A model generated the notes under the pieces. That model did no database searches. It was not told where the DNA came from and saw only the letters and a list, made by a program, of their open reading frames with translations. The translations under genes were made by a program, and so were the position numbers. A DNA stretch of 64,000 bases from Chitinophagaceae bacterium. GTDB taxonomy: Bacteria > Bacteroidota > Bacteroidia > Chitinophagales > Chitinophagaceae. Shown here piece by piece: positions 28,205-35,982 of this stretch (position 1 is its first letter; every line of letters begins with the position of its first letter). Where the stretch lies: positions 1 to 64,000 of the forward strand of contig JAEUVD010000033.1 in the NCBI GenBank assembly GCA_016787065.1, given 5' to 3'.

Positions 28205-28233
28205 ATGAGACTACCTTTAAAAGGTAGTCTCAT
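28205..28233 (-). terminator. Perfect 14-bp inverted repeat, intrinsic terminator
   Basis: ATGAGACTACCTTT and its exact complement are separated by one base (28205-28233). On the minus strand the stem is followed by a run of five T. It lies just past the stop of the gene at 28240-28689 and should end that transcript. Confidence 0.8.
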
Positions 28234-28239
28234 AAATAG

Positions 28240-28689
28240 TTAGTTTCCTGAAAGGTTAATGTCTACATAACCATAACTCAATATTGTTTTACCATTTACT
28301 ACAATACGTTCTTGTTTGGCGATGTAATTATATAGTCCGGTTTTTAGAACCACCTTTTTGATATTCGTTCCTTTCAAATAACCTTGTGGCAAAGCGATAT
28401 CCTGATCTATTCCAAATTCCGATTCTGCGTAGGAGCACTGTTCTGTAATATATAACCGACCCGTTCCATTTGCTAGATCAGCACGTAAATTCATGTTGGA
28501 TTTAACATCAATGTCTATGTCGATAACTATATCACATACTCCAAAACAGGCTTGACATCTACATTCTTTACCTTTCTTGTTTTTCTCAATTTTACGGTGT
28601 AGTTGTCCGGATAATTGAACATCTACTGTTGTTGCAAAAATTGAATTTGCGATAAAAGTCATCATCAACAAAAAAAATATCTTTTTCAT
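28240..28689 (-). CDS. Small secreted protein of unknown function
   Basis: The 149-residue product has a signal peptide (MKKIFFLLMMTFIANSIFA). It is followed by a domain with three cysteines in CRCQACFGVC and a fourth in TEQCSY, which could bind a metal or form disulphides. No family is recognised. It is a single-gene unit closed by the palindromic terminator downstream. Confidence 0.6.
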   Translation of the reverse strand: MKKIFFLLMMTFIANSIFATTVDVQLSGQLHRKIEKNKKGKECRCQACFGVCDIVIDIDIDVKSNMNLRADLANGTGRLYITEQCSYAESEFGIDQDIALPQGYLKGTNIKKVVLKTGLYNYIAKQERIVVNGKTILSYGYVDINLSGN

Positions 28690-29080
28690 AATAATTATCG
28701 GTTTAACCAGAGCCGAGTTGGTTTCGTAAATAAATTGTTTCCTTACTCTATTTGACGCCTTTTCAGGTTACTGCTTGCTATCGAATGATTTTAGTATAAT
28801 GTAACTTTACGAAAAAAAGGTAGGGTCTGTATTGTTTTCATGAAACCCCCTTTGCAGTGTTTTAGTTTTTTATACTGTTTTAGTAGATGCGCATCTTGTT
28901 TTGCTTCAATAACACTACAAACATAAAAGTACTTTCTTCTTCAAACAAACTATTCTTTGGAATATTTTATTCCTAAAGGAAAAAAATTTCTACTGACATA
29001 GAGCAAAAGTATCGAGGTGATTTATACCGTAAAAGAGACATGCCGGTTCTGGTTATTTTAGTTGGAAACGTATTCCATAG
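28690..29080. other. Divergent intergenic region without a gene
   Basis: About 390 A+T-rich bases between the small secreted gene and the regulated promoter at 29081. I see no open frame with coding features, no RNA gene and no second operator copy. Confidence 0.4.
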
Positions 29081-29126
29081 TGCACAAAGGTGCATTTGTC
29101 TGGTTTTCATATTGATTTCAATTTTG
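29081..29126 (+). promoter_or_regulatory. Palindromic operator and -7 box before the lipoprotein gene
   Basis: TGCACAAAGGTGCA (29081-29094) is a perfect five-base dyad around AAAG. After exactly 24 nt comes the -7-like box CAATTTTG (29119-29126). The start codon at 29153 is 26 bases downstream. A TTTG at 29094-29097 could here also serve as a -33 element. Confidence 0.65.
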
Positions 29127-29152
29127 TCTCCTAAATAATCAAATTAATAACC

Positions 29153-29779
29153 ATGAAAAAATTAACCTTGCTATGTATAGTAGCGCTCTTTATGACCCTA
29201 TTCCATTCCTGTACAAAAAATAACTACTACTGCTCAAATTGCTGTACCACCGAAGTTGATGCGAATGGCTTAACCGCTGATGTGCATAATATTCTAAGTG
29301 ATTCACTACTTCTTATAATAAAAAATTTGGGAATGCCTATTAACGGTGGTGCTAATCCTCCTGCGCTTCAAGGTACCTATTTGGTATCCAAACTGGAATT
29401 AACGAATAGCAATATCTCTAGTGATGTACCCGGAACAAACTTTGCTGACTTTCGAATCACTTTTAAAAATCAAAATACTACCAATCTTACGGTGGATATT
29501 GATTATGTAAATGGTCCGGAATTAGGGAATGGTATTAAAAGTTATGTTGTTGGCGATGGAAAGAACTTTACTGTTTTTGCTGAAATAAGTGGCAGTACCA
29601 ATAGCCAACCGTTTAAAAATGTGTATACCCTTTCAGGTACTATGGAGGATGACGGAATTCATAATTTTAAATCGGCTCTTACCATGACGAATGATTTTGG
29701 AGACCCTTTGAACCAATACATTTCTATTGGTGATACACGCGTATTTAAGGATAACGATGGTTTTTCGCCTAAGCAATAG
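29153..29779 (+). CDS. Putative lipoprotein with Cys-rich N-terminus
   Basis: The 208-residue product has a signal ending in a lipobox-like HSC (MKKLTLLCIVALFMTLFHSC), followed by a second cysteine group (YYCSNCC). The mature part is predicted to be beta-rich and acidic, without a recognised family motif. It is the first gene after an operator palindrome and may be cotranscribed with the two secreted genes that follow, though a 222-base gap with a stem-loop separates them. Confidence 0.6.
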   Translation: MKKLTLLCIVALFMTLFHSCTKNNYYCSNCCTTEVDANGLTADVHNILSDSLLLIIKNLGMPINGGANPPALQGTYLVSKLELTNSNISSDVPGTNFADFRITFKNQNTTNLTVDIDYVNGPELGNGIKSYVVGDGKNFTVFAEISGSTNSQPFKNVYTLSGTMEDDGIHNFKSALTMTNDFGDPLNQYISIGDTRVFKDNDGFSPKQ

Positions 29780-29868
29780 AACAAGTTTTTGTCTTATTAT
29801 AATATGAAAACCTTCGTTTTAAGTATACGACTTAGAGCTAGGAAACAAGCATTGAAAGCGCATGTATC

Positions 29869-29891
29869 TGCAACACCATGACAGTGTTGCA
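29869..29891. repeat. Inverted repeat in the gap after the lipoprotein gene
   Basis: TGCAACAC (29869-29876) and GTGTTGCA (29884-29891) form a perfect 8-bp stem with a 7-nt loop. There is no T-run, so it is either a weak terminator or a protein-binding dyad in front of the next gene. Confidence 0.55.
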
Positions 29892-30002
29892 AATCAAGGG
29901 TATTCTTTTACTCTATCTTTTGTATTCATTCTAGCCTCGGTTTCAAGATAAACTCTTGCAGTTGTATAATTCTTTTCAGTAACTATTTTCTTAATCATAA
30001 AA

Positions 30003-30506
30003 ATGAATCAAATGAAACAAGTATTTTTTTTGTTCCTATGTTTGGTTTTTGCAGCTAAAGCAAGAGCCCAACTAGTCATGCCACTTTCTGTAATAACCAC
30101 ATCAGGCGGATTCAGAAGTTTTACAATGAGTGGTACACAACCCAACGTAGAATGGACTCTCGGTGAAGCTATCATCGGATACGGACAAGTTGGTAATTCC
30201 TATCTAACACTCGGTGAACAACAGCCCCTGCAAATATGGGCATTGGGTTTACCGGAGACCGCAAACCATACTATTCGAGTTTATCCAAATCCGGCACAGC
30301 AAATGTTTCACATTGAAGGCATGCCTTCGGGTGATAAACAAATTATGCTTTATGATATTACAGGGCGACTTGTTTATACACAATCAACAAGTTTAAACGT
30401 TGTGCCTGTATCCATAACCGCAATAGAAAGCGGTAATTATCTTCTTTTTATTCTTTTCTCAACGAATCAAAAACAATCATTTAAAATTTCAATTCAAAAA
30501 AATTAA
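30003..30506 (+). CDS. Small T9SS cargo protein with type A sorting domain
   Basis: The 167-residue protein has a signal peptide (MKQVFFLFLCLVFAAKARAQ, from the second ATG at 30012, or with three more residues from 30003). A short middle region follows (SGGFRSFTMSGTQPNVEWTL, LGEAIIGYG, LTLGEQQPLQIW), a form common in Bacteroidota cell-surface proteins. A C-terminal T9SS type A domain completes it (VYPNPAQQMFHIEG, MLYDITGRLVY, ESGNYLLFI). The gene ends 5 bases before the collar-domain gene, so the two are probably cotranscribed. The N-terminal layout resembles that of the protein at 62535-63329. Confidence 0.75.
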   Translation: MNQMKQVFFLFLCLVFAAKARAQLVMPLSVITTSGGFRSFTMSGTQPNVEWTLGEAIIGYGQVGNSYLTLGEQQPLQIWALGLPETANHTIRVYPNPAQQMFHIEGMPSGDKQIMLYDITGRLVYTQSTSLNVVPVSITAIESGNYLLFILFSTNQKQSFKISIQKN

Positions 30507-30511
30507 CCACT

Positions 30512-31729
30512 ATGAAAAATATTTTTAAACTTATTTTGCTCACGCTACATATTTTATGTTGTGTTCAACAATCACAAGCACAAACACCTCCGAAATTTAA
30601 TTTCCAAGCAGTTTTAAGAGATGCAAATGGTAACGCACTTTCCAATCAACAAATCACCAATGGTGTTATCGTTAAAATTTATGATAATGTAGCTGGCGCT
30701 GGATCCGTGTATTATCAGGAAGATTTTAACCCGGTTACCACGAATTTGTATGGTGTAATTAATTTGCAAATTGGAACTAATCCGGGATTTGGAAACCTAG
30801 CAACCCTCAATTGGGCTACTAAATCGTTTTACATTGATATTTGGATGAATGGGTCATCAATTTATAATGGTACTAATTTATCGCAACTTGTTAGTGTGCC
30901 CTATGCCTTGCATGCCTCGCACACCGACACGGCACAATATGCTTCGAATGCCCCACAAACAATTTACACGGCGGGTAGTGGCATCGGTGTTACCAGTAAT
31001 GTGATTAGTAATACCCAGCCAGACCAAATTGTTACTCTAACAAGTTCGGGAATTTCAACGGTGAGTGGTAGTTATCCTAATTTTGCTATTACGAGCACGG
31101 AAGTGGATGGTAGTACAACCAATGAGTTACAAACTCTGAGTAATGCAACCGGTAATATAATTTCTTTAAGTTCAGGTGGTGGCAGTGTAACACTTAATTT
31201 TACTGTTGCTAATAATCAATTACAATTAAATGGTACGAATGTTTTGCCTTTGTCGAGTTTAATACCTGCGGGTACCATTATGGCTTATGGCGGAACAACC
31301 ATACCTAATGGGTGGTTGTTGTGTGATGGCGCTTTGGTAATTAGCACGACCTACCCAAATTTATTCGCTGCGATAGATCATAATTTTGGTGGTTCTGGAG
31401 GTAATTTTAATCTTCCAGATTTACGCGGCCGATTTCTTCGTGGTGTTGATGGTTTGGCAAACAATGATCCTGACAAAACCTCTCGAACGGCAATGGCTTT
31501 ATATGGTCAAACAGGAAATAATGTTGGAAGTGTTCAAGCAGATGAAGTTGCTAGTCACAGCCACAATTTTCCTCATAATTTGGTTGCTGGTTATTACGTA
31601 GGATCAGGATGGGGTATTGGTAATGGATCGAATAATCCTATTTACGGTTCTGACTCAGGTACATTAAGTTCAGGAGGTAATGAAACAAGACCAAAGAATG
31701 TATATGTAAATTATATAATCAAATACTAA
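30512..31729 (+). CDS. Secreted protein with phage tail-collar domain
   Basis: The 405-residue product has a signal peptide (MKNIFKLILLTLHILCCV...AQ), then a domain common in Bacteroidota tail-fibre-like secreted proteins (FNFQAVLRDANGNALSNQQI, YYQEDFNPVTTNLYGVINLQ, VPYALHAS). The C-terminal part is a phage tail-collar domain: IPAGTIMAYGGTTIPNGWLL, CDGALVISTTYPNLF, FNLPDLRGRFLRGVDG, a SHSHNF histidine cluster that binds metal in collar proteins, and ETRPKNVYVNYIIKY. It is not next to any other phage gene, so it is a surface protein using a phage-derived fold. It is followed by a clear intrinsic terminator. Confidence 0.82.
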   Translation: MKNIFKLILLTLHILCCVQQSQAQTPPKFNFQAVLRDANGNALSNQQITNGVIVKIYDNVAGAGSVYYQEDFNPVTTNLYGVINLQIGTNPGFGNLATLNWATKSFYIDIWMNGSSIYNGTNLSQLVSVPYALHASHTDTAQYASNAPQTIYTAGSGIGVTSNVISNTQPDQIVTLTSSGISTVSGSYPNFAITSTEVDGSTTNELQTLSNATGNIISLSSGGGSVTLNFTVANNQLQLNGTNVLPLSSLIPAGTIMAYGGTTIPNGWLLCDGALVISTTYPNLFAAIDHNFGGSGGNFNLPDLRGRFLRGVDGLANNDPDKTSRTAMALYGQTGNNVGSVQADEVASHSHNFPHNLVAGYYVGSGWGIGNGSNNPIYGSDSGTLSSGGNETRPKNVYVNYIIKY

Positions 31730-31751
31730 GATTATAAGTGAATTTCTTTTT

Positions 31752-31784
31752 AAAAGGTTGCCGAGAAATTGGCAACCTTTTTTT
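31752..31784 (+). terminator. Intrinsic terminator between convergent genes
   Basis: AAAAGGTTGCC (31752-31762) and GGCAACCTTTT (31771-31781) form an 11-bp stem with an 8-nt loop and a T-run to 31784. It lies between the collar-domain gene and the convergent membrane-protein gene and may serve both. Confidence 0.9.
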
Positions 31785-31789
31785 ATGTT

Positions 31790-32296
31790 TTATTCTGTTG
31801 ATAAATTATAAAATGCAATTACGGCATAGAGAATTGTAAACAATATTGGAACAGTATTTTCTATAATAGAAAGTGGAGTATATTTTTTAAAATCCTTTCC
31901 TTCTCCAAGTTCAACCCATTCTGTTTTTACGAAGGCATTGGCGGGTAGTCGTTCTTCTAGTTTTCCGATTACTTTGAATTTAGCTGCATTAAGTTGTCGA
32001 TATGATCGAATAATCCACCACCAAACACCACATAAAATAATAGCTCCTAAAATAGGTATGGTTATTAAATTTTTGGGTGAAGGCGTTTGTAATTTTTCAA
32101 AATAGAAAGCAATAACGCCTAGCATGGTAGTATTGATCGAAGCAAAAAATACATTTGCTAAATTTCTCCGAGCACTAACTTGATCGGCCATTGTTACGCA
32201 CAATTTATATTGTTCGAGAATATGTTCTTGGTATTGTGAAGGTTGTTGCGAATAGGATGGAATAGAAGTTGCTTCATTCCAAAGTTTGTTTTCCAT
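31790..32296 (-). CDS. RipA-like small integral membrane protein, possible effector
   Basis: The 168-residue product has two adjacent transmembrane helices (about 48-66 and 76-95) and a third near the C-terminus (about 148-165). It carries a preceding helix QYKLCVTMADQVSARRNLAN and NVFFASINTTMLGVI, resembling the RipA-type octameric membrane protein family and more loosely SLATT-type pore candidates. It lies 59 bases downstream of the caspase gene in the same direction. In bacterial conflict systems small multi-helix proteins next to a protease are often membrane-disrupting effectors; whether that holds here is inference. Its start ATG (32296) has no strong competing start. Confidence 0.6.
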   Translation of the reverse strand: MENKLWNEATSIPSYSQQPSQYQEHILEQYKLCVTMADQVSARRNLANVFFASINTTMLGVIAFYFEKLQTPSPKNLITIPILGAIILCGVWWWIIRSYRQLNAAKFKVIGKLEERLPANAFVKTEWVELGEGKDFKKYTPLSIIENTVPILFTILYAVIAFYNLSTE

Positions 32297-32355
32297 GTGC
32301 TTTTATTTTTGTACTGCTAATTTAAGGCTTCTATTCGTTTTATGGAACAAAGGTT

Positions 32356-33354
32356 CTACCTCAAATTATTATTTTTAGCAAGATACCAATAATGTTTTCC
32401 TAATTCAGTTAAGCAACAGGATTCCTCATTTATCGCAACCCAATACATATCTTTCGTCTGTTCTAAACTTGGTTTAATTAATCCTTGTTTAGTCATATCT
32501 TGTAAATGCCTGAAAATTATAATGTTCTCTTCCTCTGGATTTTCTGGAGGATTTTTTAAGTGTTTATATTTTTCATATTCAGTCCATTCGTATGATTTAT
32601 CCAGTGAACGGTGAGCATCTGCGGAAGAAAAATAATTTGGTAACTCTCTTAAGACCTTGATGTTAATTCTTTCCTTGGCTTCGCTAATGGTAATCATTTG
32701 CATGATATTTGATTTGAATAATGGTCGTGGTTCATCTGGTTGCAATGCTCGTTCGATGTAAGCATATATGCCAGAAAGAGTTATTTTACCACTGATGTCT
32801 GCTGCACCGCCTTTAATGGCCTGTATGAGTTGATTGGTAAACAAACTCGGTCGTTGGCTATTATAACCAATAGAAGTTTGGTACTCCGTGCTCGATGTGA
32901 TGACACAAACACCTTCTGCAAGTATGCTAATTTGTTTAGTAGCATGCGTAATAGGAAGGGTATTTACTGCGCCTCCAAAACAGCAATCGAGAATAACAAT
33001 TTTATGAATGGCTCGTGAGTTATTAACGATACGCATAACCTCATCCAGTGAAATTCCTGGGTCATATTCGGTATAATCAGGAGCAACAAGATATTCGCCG
33101 GAGGAAGTTTGTACACCATGTCCGGAAAAATAGAATAAAGCTACATCTAAAGGACGAGAAAAGAGATCAATAAGATGCTCTCGAATAGATTCTTTCTTGG
33201 TAACATCCGGAACATACTTGACCTGAAAATTGGTTTTACCATCTTCGTTTTGTTCTAATGCTTTACCAAGTTCTTTGATATCAACAGCACAGCTTTGTAA
33301 TTTACCGTTGGCTTTGTAATCGCTGATTCCGATGAGGGTGGCTAGTTTTGACAT
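32356..33354 (-). CDS. Caspase-like (C14) peptidase with C-terminal winged-helix-like domain
   Basis: The 332-residue cytoplasmic protein has a caspase-hemoglobinase fold: SKLATLIGISDYKANGKLQSC, then the catalytic His in LFYFSGHGV (about residue 87) and the catalytic Cys in VILDCCFGG (about 132). The C-terminal 90 residues (WTEYEKYKHL, CCLTELGKHYWYLAKN) match the end of the second caspase of the window (CELTLLGEHYRGLVEK), suggesting a shared adaptor or winged-helix-like domain. I chose the ATG at 33354; the longer frame adds MKYLNQLKLKP before the conserved start. It is followed by a small membrane protein gene, a plausible substrate or co-effector. Confidence 0.85.
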   Translation of the reverse strand: MSKLATLIGISDYKANGKLQSCAVDIKELGKALEQNEDGKTNFQVKYVPDVTKKESIREHLIDLFSRPLDVALFYFSGHGVQTSSGEYLVAPDYTEYDPGISLDEVMRIVNNSRAIHKIVILDCCFGGAVNTLPITHATKQISILAEGVCVITSSTEYQTSIGYNSQRPSLFTNQLIQAIKGGAADISGKITLSGIYAYIERALQPDEPRPLFKSNIMQMITISEAKERINIKVLRELPNYFSSADAHRSLDKSYEWTEYEKYKHLKNPPENPEEENIIIFRHLQDMTKQGLIKPSLEQTKDMYWVAINEESCCLTELGKHYWYLAKNNNLR

Positions 33355-33431
33355 AGGTTTTAATTTTAATTGGTTTAAGTATTTCAAATATACTAAAGGT
33401 CATTGCAATTTATTCTGTGATAAAATACAAT

Positions 33432-33788
33432 TTATTGAATTGGCAAATCAAATTTTCCTTCTGTAACATAATAAGGTTGATTCGATGCGTCGCACAAATA
33501 ATTACCCGTGAAATGTCCGGTAATATGATTCTAAATAATAATTTCAATAGTTGCGTCAAAGTAAGTTGGTGCCATTCCATTTATATCATGACTTTCAGCT
33601 TCATCAAAATGTACGTTTGTGGAGGTATGAATGTTATTGGTTTTATACGTTCCGGAAAGAAGACAATTGTTCTCTGCCGTAAGACTTAGCATTACATCAA
33701 CATATACATCGTAATAGGTAGCAAGACTACTTCCGATAAATGTAGTGATAGGTTGAGGTGGGAAATGTGAATTGCTGATTTTTGGTTT
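33432..33788 (-). pseudogene. Remnant of a secreted beta-rich protein gene
   Basis: On the minus strand, frame-consistent coding sequence runs from 33788 (after a stop at 33789-33791) through FIGSSLATYYDVYVDVML, SGTYKTNNIHTSTNVHF and TYFDATIEIII. It meets an in-frame TAG (33531-33533) and continues in the same frame with NHITGHFTGNYLCDASNQPY and EGKFDLPIQ before TAA (33432-33434). The last part resembles the C-terminal G-x-F-x-G ... G-x-F-x-xPI pattern of small Bacteroidota secreted proteins. No start codon with a signal peptide is present, so the 5' end is lost. The opposite-strand frame here is its shadow. Confidence 0.45.
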
Positions 33789-34002
33789 CTATGGAAAACA
33801 AAAAGTTACTTATGTTACCCCTCGCGTAAAGGTGAAGTTTTTCATGTCAACAGAGGGTATTTTTATTTTCTTTTTTGCAATCGCTCAATTGGGTAATTCC
33901 GACAAGAGAAAATGTTGAGTAGGAGATGTATTTCACGTTAATTAAGTGTGTTTAGTTGGAGTCTTTTAACTTATATTAAACCACAACTCCATTGAAACCA
34001 GC

Positions 34003-35721
34003 TTAATTTTTGTTTATACAAATGTTACTGGTTGCATTATTTGTTTTTATTTGAACAGTGTACAAGCCAGGGAGTAAATCAATAAGACTAATACTCTTCA
34101 CGTCACCAAGTTCAAATTTTACAACTGTTCCAATCATGGAGTAGATAATTACACCTTGAATAGGATAATTGCTCAAATTATCAATGTGTATTTCATTCGT
34201 TGATGGATTCGGATAGACCTTTACTTGAGATTCATATTTTGTATATTGTACAGCTGTGCTACTATTTGTAGAATAATCACGTTTGTATTCAACAAAAAAG
34301 GCATCATTATCGGTTGTACTTGGTGTGGTAAGTGAAGCGAATCCGGAGTTTACATTAAAGTCACAAGTGCCTTCAAAAGTGCCGGCCAAATAAAGGAGAT
34401 CTTCTTTAATTTGCATGTCATAAAAATAGAAATCACCTGTTGAGGCAAAAAGGATTGCAGTATCTAGTTTTAACGAACTTGTCAGAAACCAAATGAAAGC
34501 ACTATGCGGAGAACCACTTCCATATTTAACAAATGAACTTGTATCAGGATCGAAATCTGTCCAACCGTTGTTATCACCACAAAGAATATACCCTCCATTG
34601 GCATCCATTTGTATCCTATCAATACTGGCACCAAAATCATTTTTTAACTGAGCAACTTGAATAAAAGAACCAGTATCATTTAACATTAAAATATAGCCAT
34701 CTCTGTATAGGCCTCCATTTAGAATATATTGAGAAGAATCCGGATCAAAATCGGTGTTAGAGCCAAATGATCCAACAATACCGTAATCTCCGTTGGATGT
34801 TATTAGTATGTCTTCAATATAGTCGTTCTCGGATCCGCCAAATTTTTTAACCCAAACAAATTGTCCGCTGGGGGTTAGTTTTAATACAAAGCAGTCGATG
34901 TAATCTGCGATTAAATTATAATTTCCGGATGTACTAAAATCAAAATCAACATTTCCTGAAAAAATGCCACCAAGGGTAATATAATTAGTTGAATCTACAA
35001 CAATTGCCGTGCAGATATCAATCGCGTTATTACCGTATTGCTGTGCCCAAACAAAGTTACCGCTAGAATCTAGTTTCACAACAAAGGCATCTACATAAGT
35101 ACTGAAGTTCGTGAACAGTGAAATGCCGGCACCCGGGTCTAAATCTACTTGTCCGAGAAAATCACCTACCGCGATAATGTTATTATTTACATCGATTTCC
35201 ATATCCTGCATTCTTAGTTGGTCAAGGCCGCTAAATTGTTTAGCCCATTTAAAATTTCCGTTAGTGTCAAGTTTGAGTATAAACCCGTCCCAATCGCCCA
35301 TGGAGGTCAATTTCAAAGAATCGGGTCCGGGATCAAAATCAACCGTGTTTCTGAAAGAGCCACAAACAATAACACCATCATTATGATCGAGTATAATATT
35401 GCTGAGTAGATCCATGCCGGTACCTCCGATTAGTTTTACCCATTTCAAGTTGGTATAACTATCATACTTAGCAATAAATAAATCAACATATCCGCTTTTA
35501 AGTTTAAATACACTCGTACTAAAGTCGAAATCTACCGAATCATTATTTACAGTTCCAGCGTAATATTTGTTTTTAGATTGATCAACAGCAATGCAGTATC
35601 CAAAGTCGTTAGAAATACCACCAATATTATTGGCTGTTTTGTAAATAAGCCCTTTGGCGGATAGGAAAGAGGAAGTCCATTGCAAAAGGCATAGGGTTAA
35701 AAATGTAATTATTAATTTCAT
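34003..35721 (-). CDS. Secreted SBBP-type beta-propeller protein with T9SS sorting domain
   Basis: The 572-residue product has a signal peptide (MKLIITFLTLCLLQWTSSFLSAKG). It carries about eight repeats of roughly 50 residues with the motif VDFDPG...DGFILKLDTNGNFKWAK, typical of SBBP/beta-propeller repeats. A C-terminal T9SS type A domain (KVYPNPSTNEIHIDN, VIIYSMIGTVVKF, LLPGLYTVQIKT) follows. It is exported to the surface or medium. Its promoter carries the palindromic operator at the canonical spacing, on the strand opposite the TIR-STAND gene that starts 262 bases away. Its place in the presumed regulon is thus supported by sequence, but its role is not known. Confidence 0.87.
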   Translation of the reverse strand: MKLIITFLTLCLLQWTSSFLSAKGLIYKTANNIGGISNDFGYCIAVDQSKNKYYAGTVNNDSVDFDFSTSVFKLKSGYVDLFIAKYDSYTNLKWVKLIGGTGMDLLSNIILDHNDGVIVCGSFRNTVDFDPGPDSLKLTSMGDWDGFILKLDTNGNFKWAKQFSGLDQLRMQDMEIDVNNNIIAVGDFLGQVDLDPGAGISLFTNFSTYVDAFVVKLDSSGNFVWAQQYGNNAIDICTAIVVDSTNYITLGGIFSGNVDFDFSTSGNYNLIADYIDCFVLKLTPSGQFVWVKKFGGSENDYIEDILITSNGDYGIVGSFGSNTDFDPDSSQYILNGGLYRDGYILMLNDTGSFIQVAQLKNDFGASIDRIQMDANGGYILCGDNNGWTDFDPDTSSFVKYGSGSPHSAFIWFLTSSLKLDTAILFASTGDFYFYDMQIKEDLLYLAGTFEGTCDFNVNSGFASLTTPSTTDNDAFFVEYKRDYSTNSSTAVQYTKYESQVKVYPNPSTNEIHIDNLSNYPIQGVIIYSMIGTVVKFELGDVKSISLIDLLPGLYTVQIKTNNATSNICINKN

Positions 35722-35741
35722 CGAATTGCTTGTTTAAGAAG

Positions 35742-35787
35742 CAAAAATGAATTTAAAGGAAAGGGTAGACTAGTGCACTTTTGTGGA
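35742..35787 (-). promoter_or_regulatory. Palindromic operator and -7 box for the beta-propeller gene
   Basis: On the minus strand TCCACAAAAGTGCA (35787-35774) is followed after exactly 24 nt by CATTTTTG (35749-35742). The start codon at 35721 is 20 bases further on. Only one -7 position departs from TANNTTTG. Confidence 0.65.
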
Positions 35788-35894
35788 TGGATAGCTCAGA
35801 ATATTAGGTCTATCATTTAATGCTATATCGCTGTTATTTGAGTGCTAGTGTTAATCTTACAAAGAACTATGTTTTGATAGGGAATCACTGTTAG

Positions 35895-35939
35895 TGCACT
35901 TTTGTAGATATGCAAATTAAAGGTTGTTTATTACATTTA
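35895..35939 (+). promoter_or_regulatory. Palindromic operator and -7 box for TIR-STAND 1
   Basis: TGCACTTTTGTAGA (35895-35908) is followed after 23 nt by TACATTTA (35932-35939), 43 bases before the ATG at 35983. The identical -7 sequence TACATTTA follows the operator copy in front of DGR target 3. Confidence 0.6.
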
Positions 35940-35982
35940 TATTTAAAAAGATTTTGCAACTGCCTCTATAAAATAGTACCCT

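Noticed and set aside
33417-33689. 90-codon plus-strand frame
   Set aside because: It is the complement of the minus-strand pseudogene, whose translation is far more protein-like.
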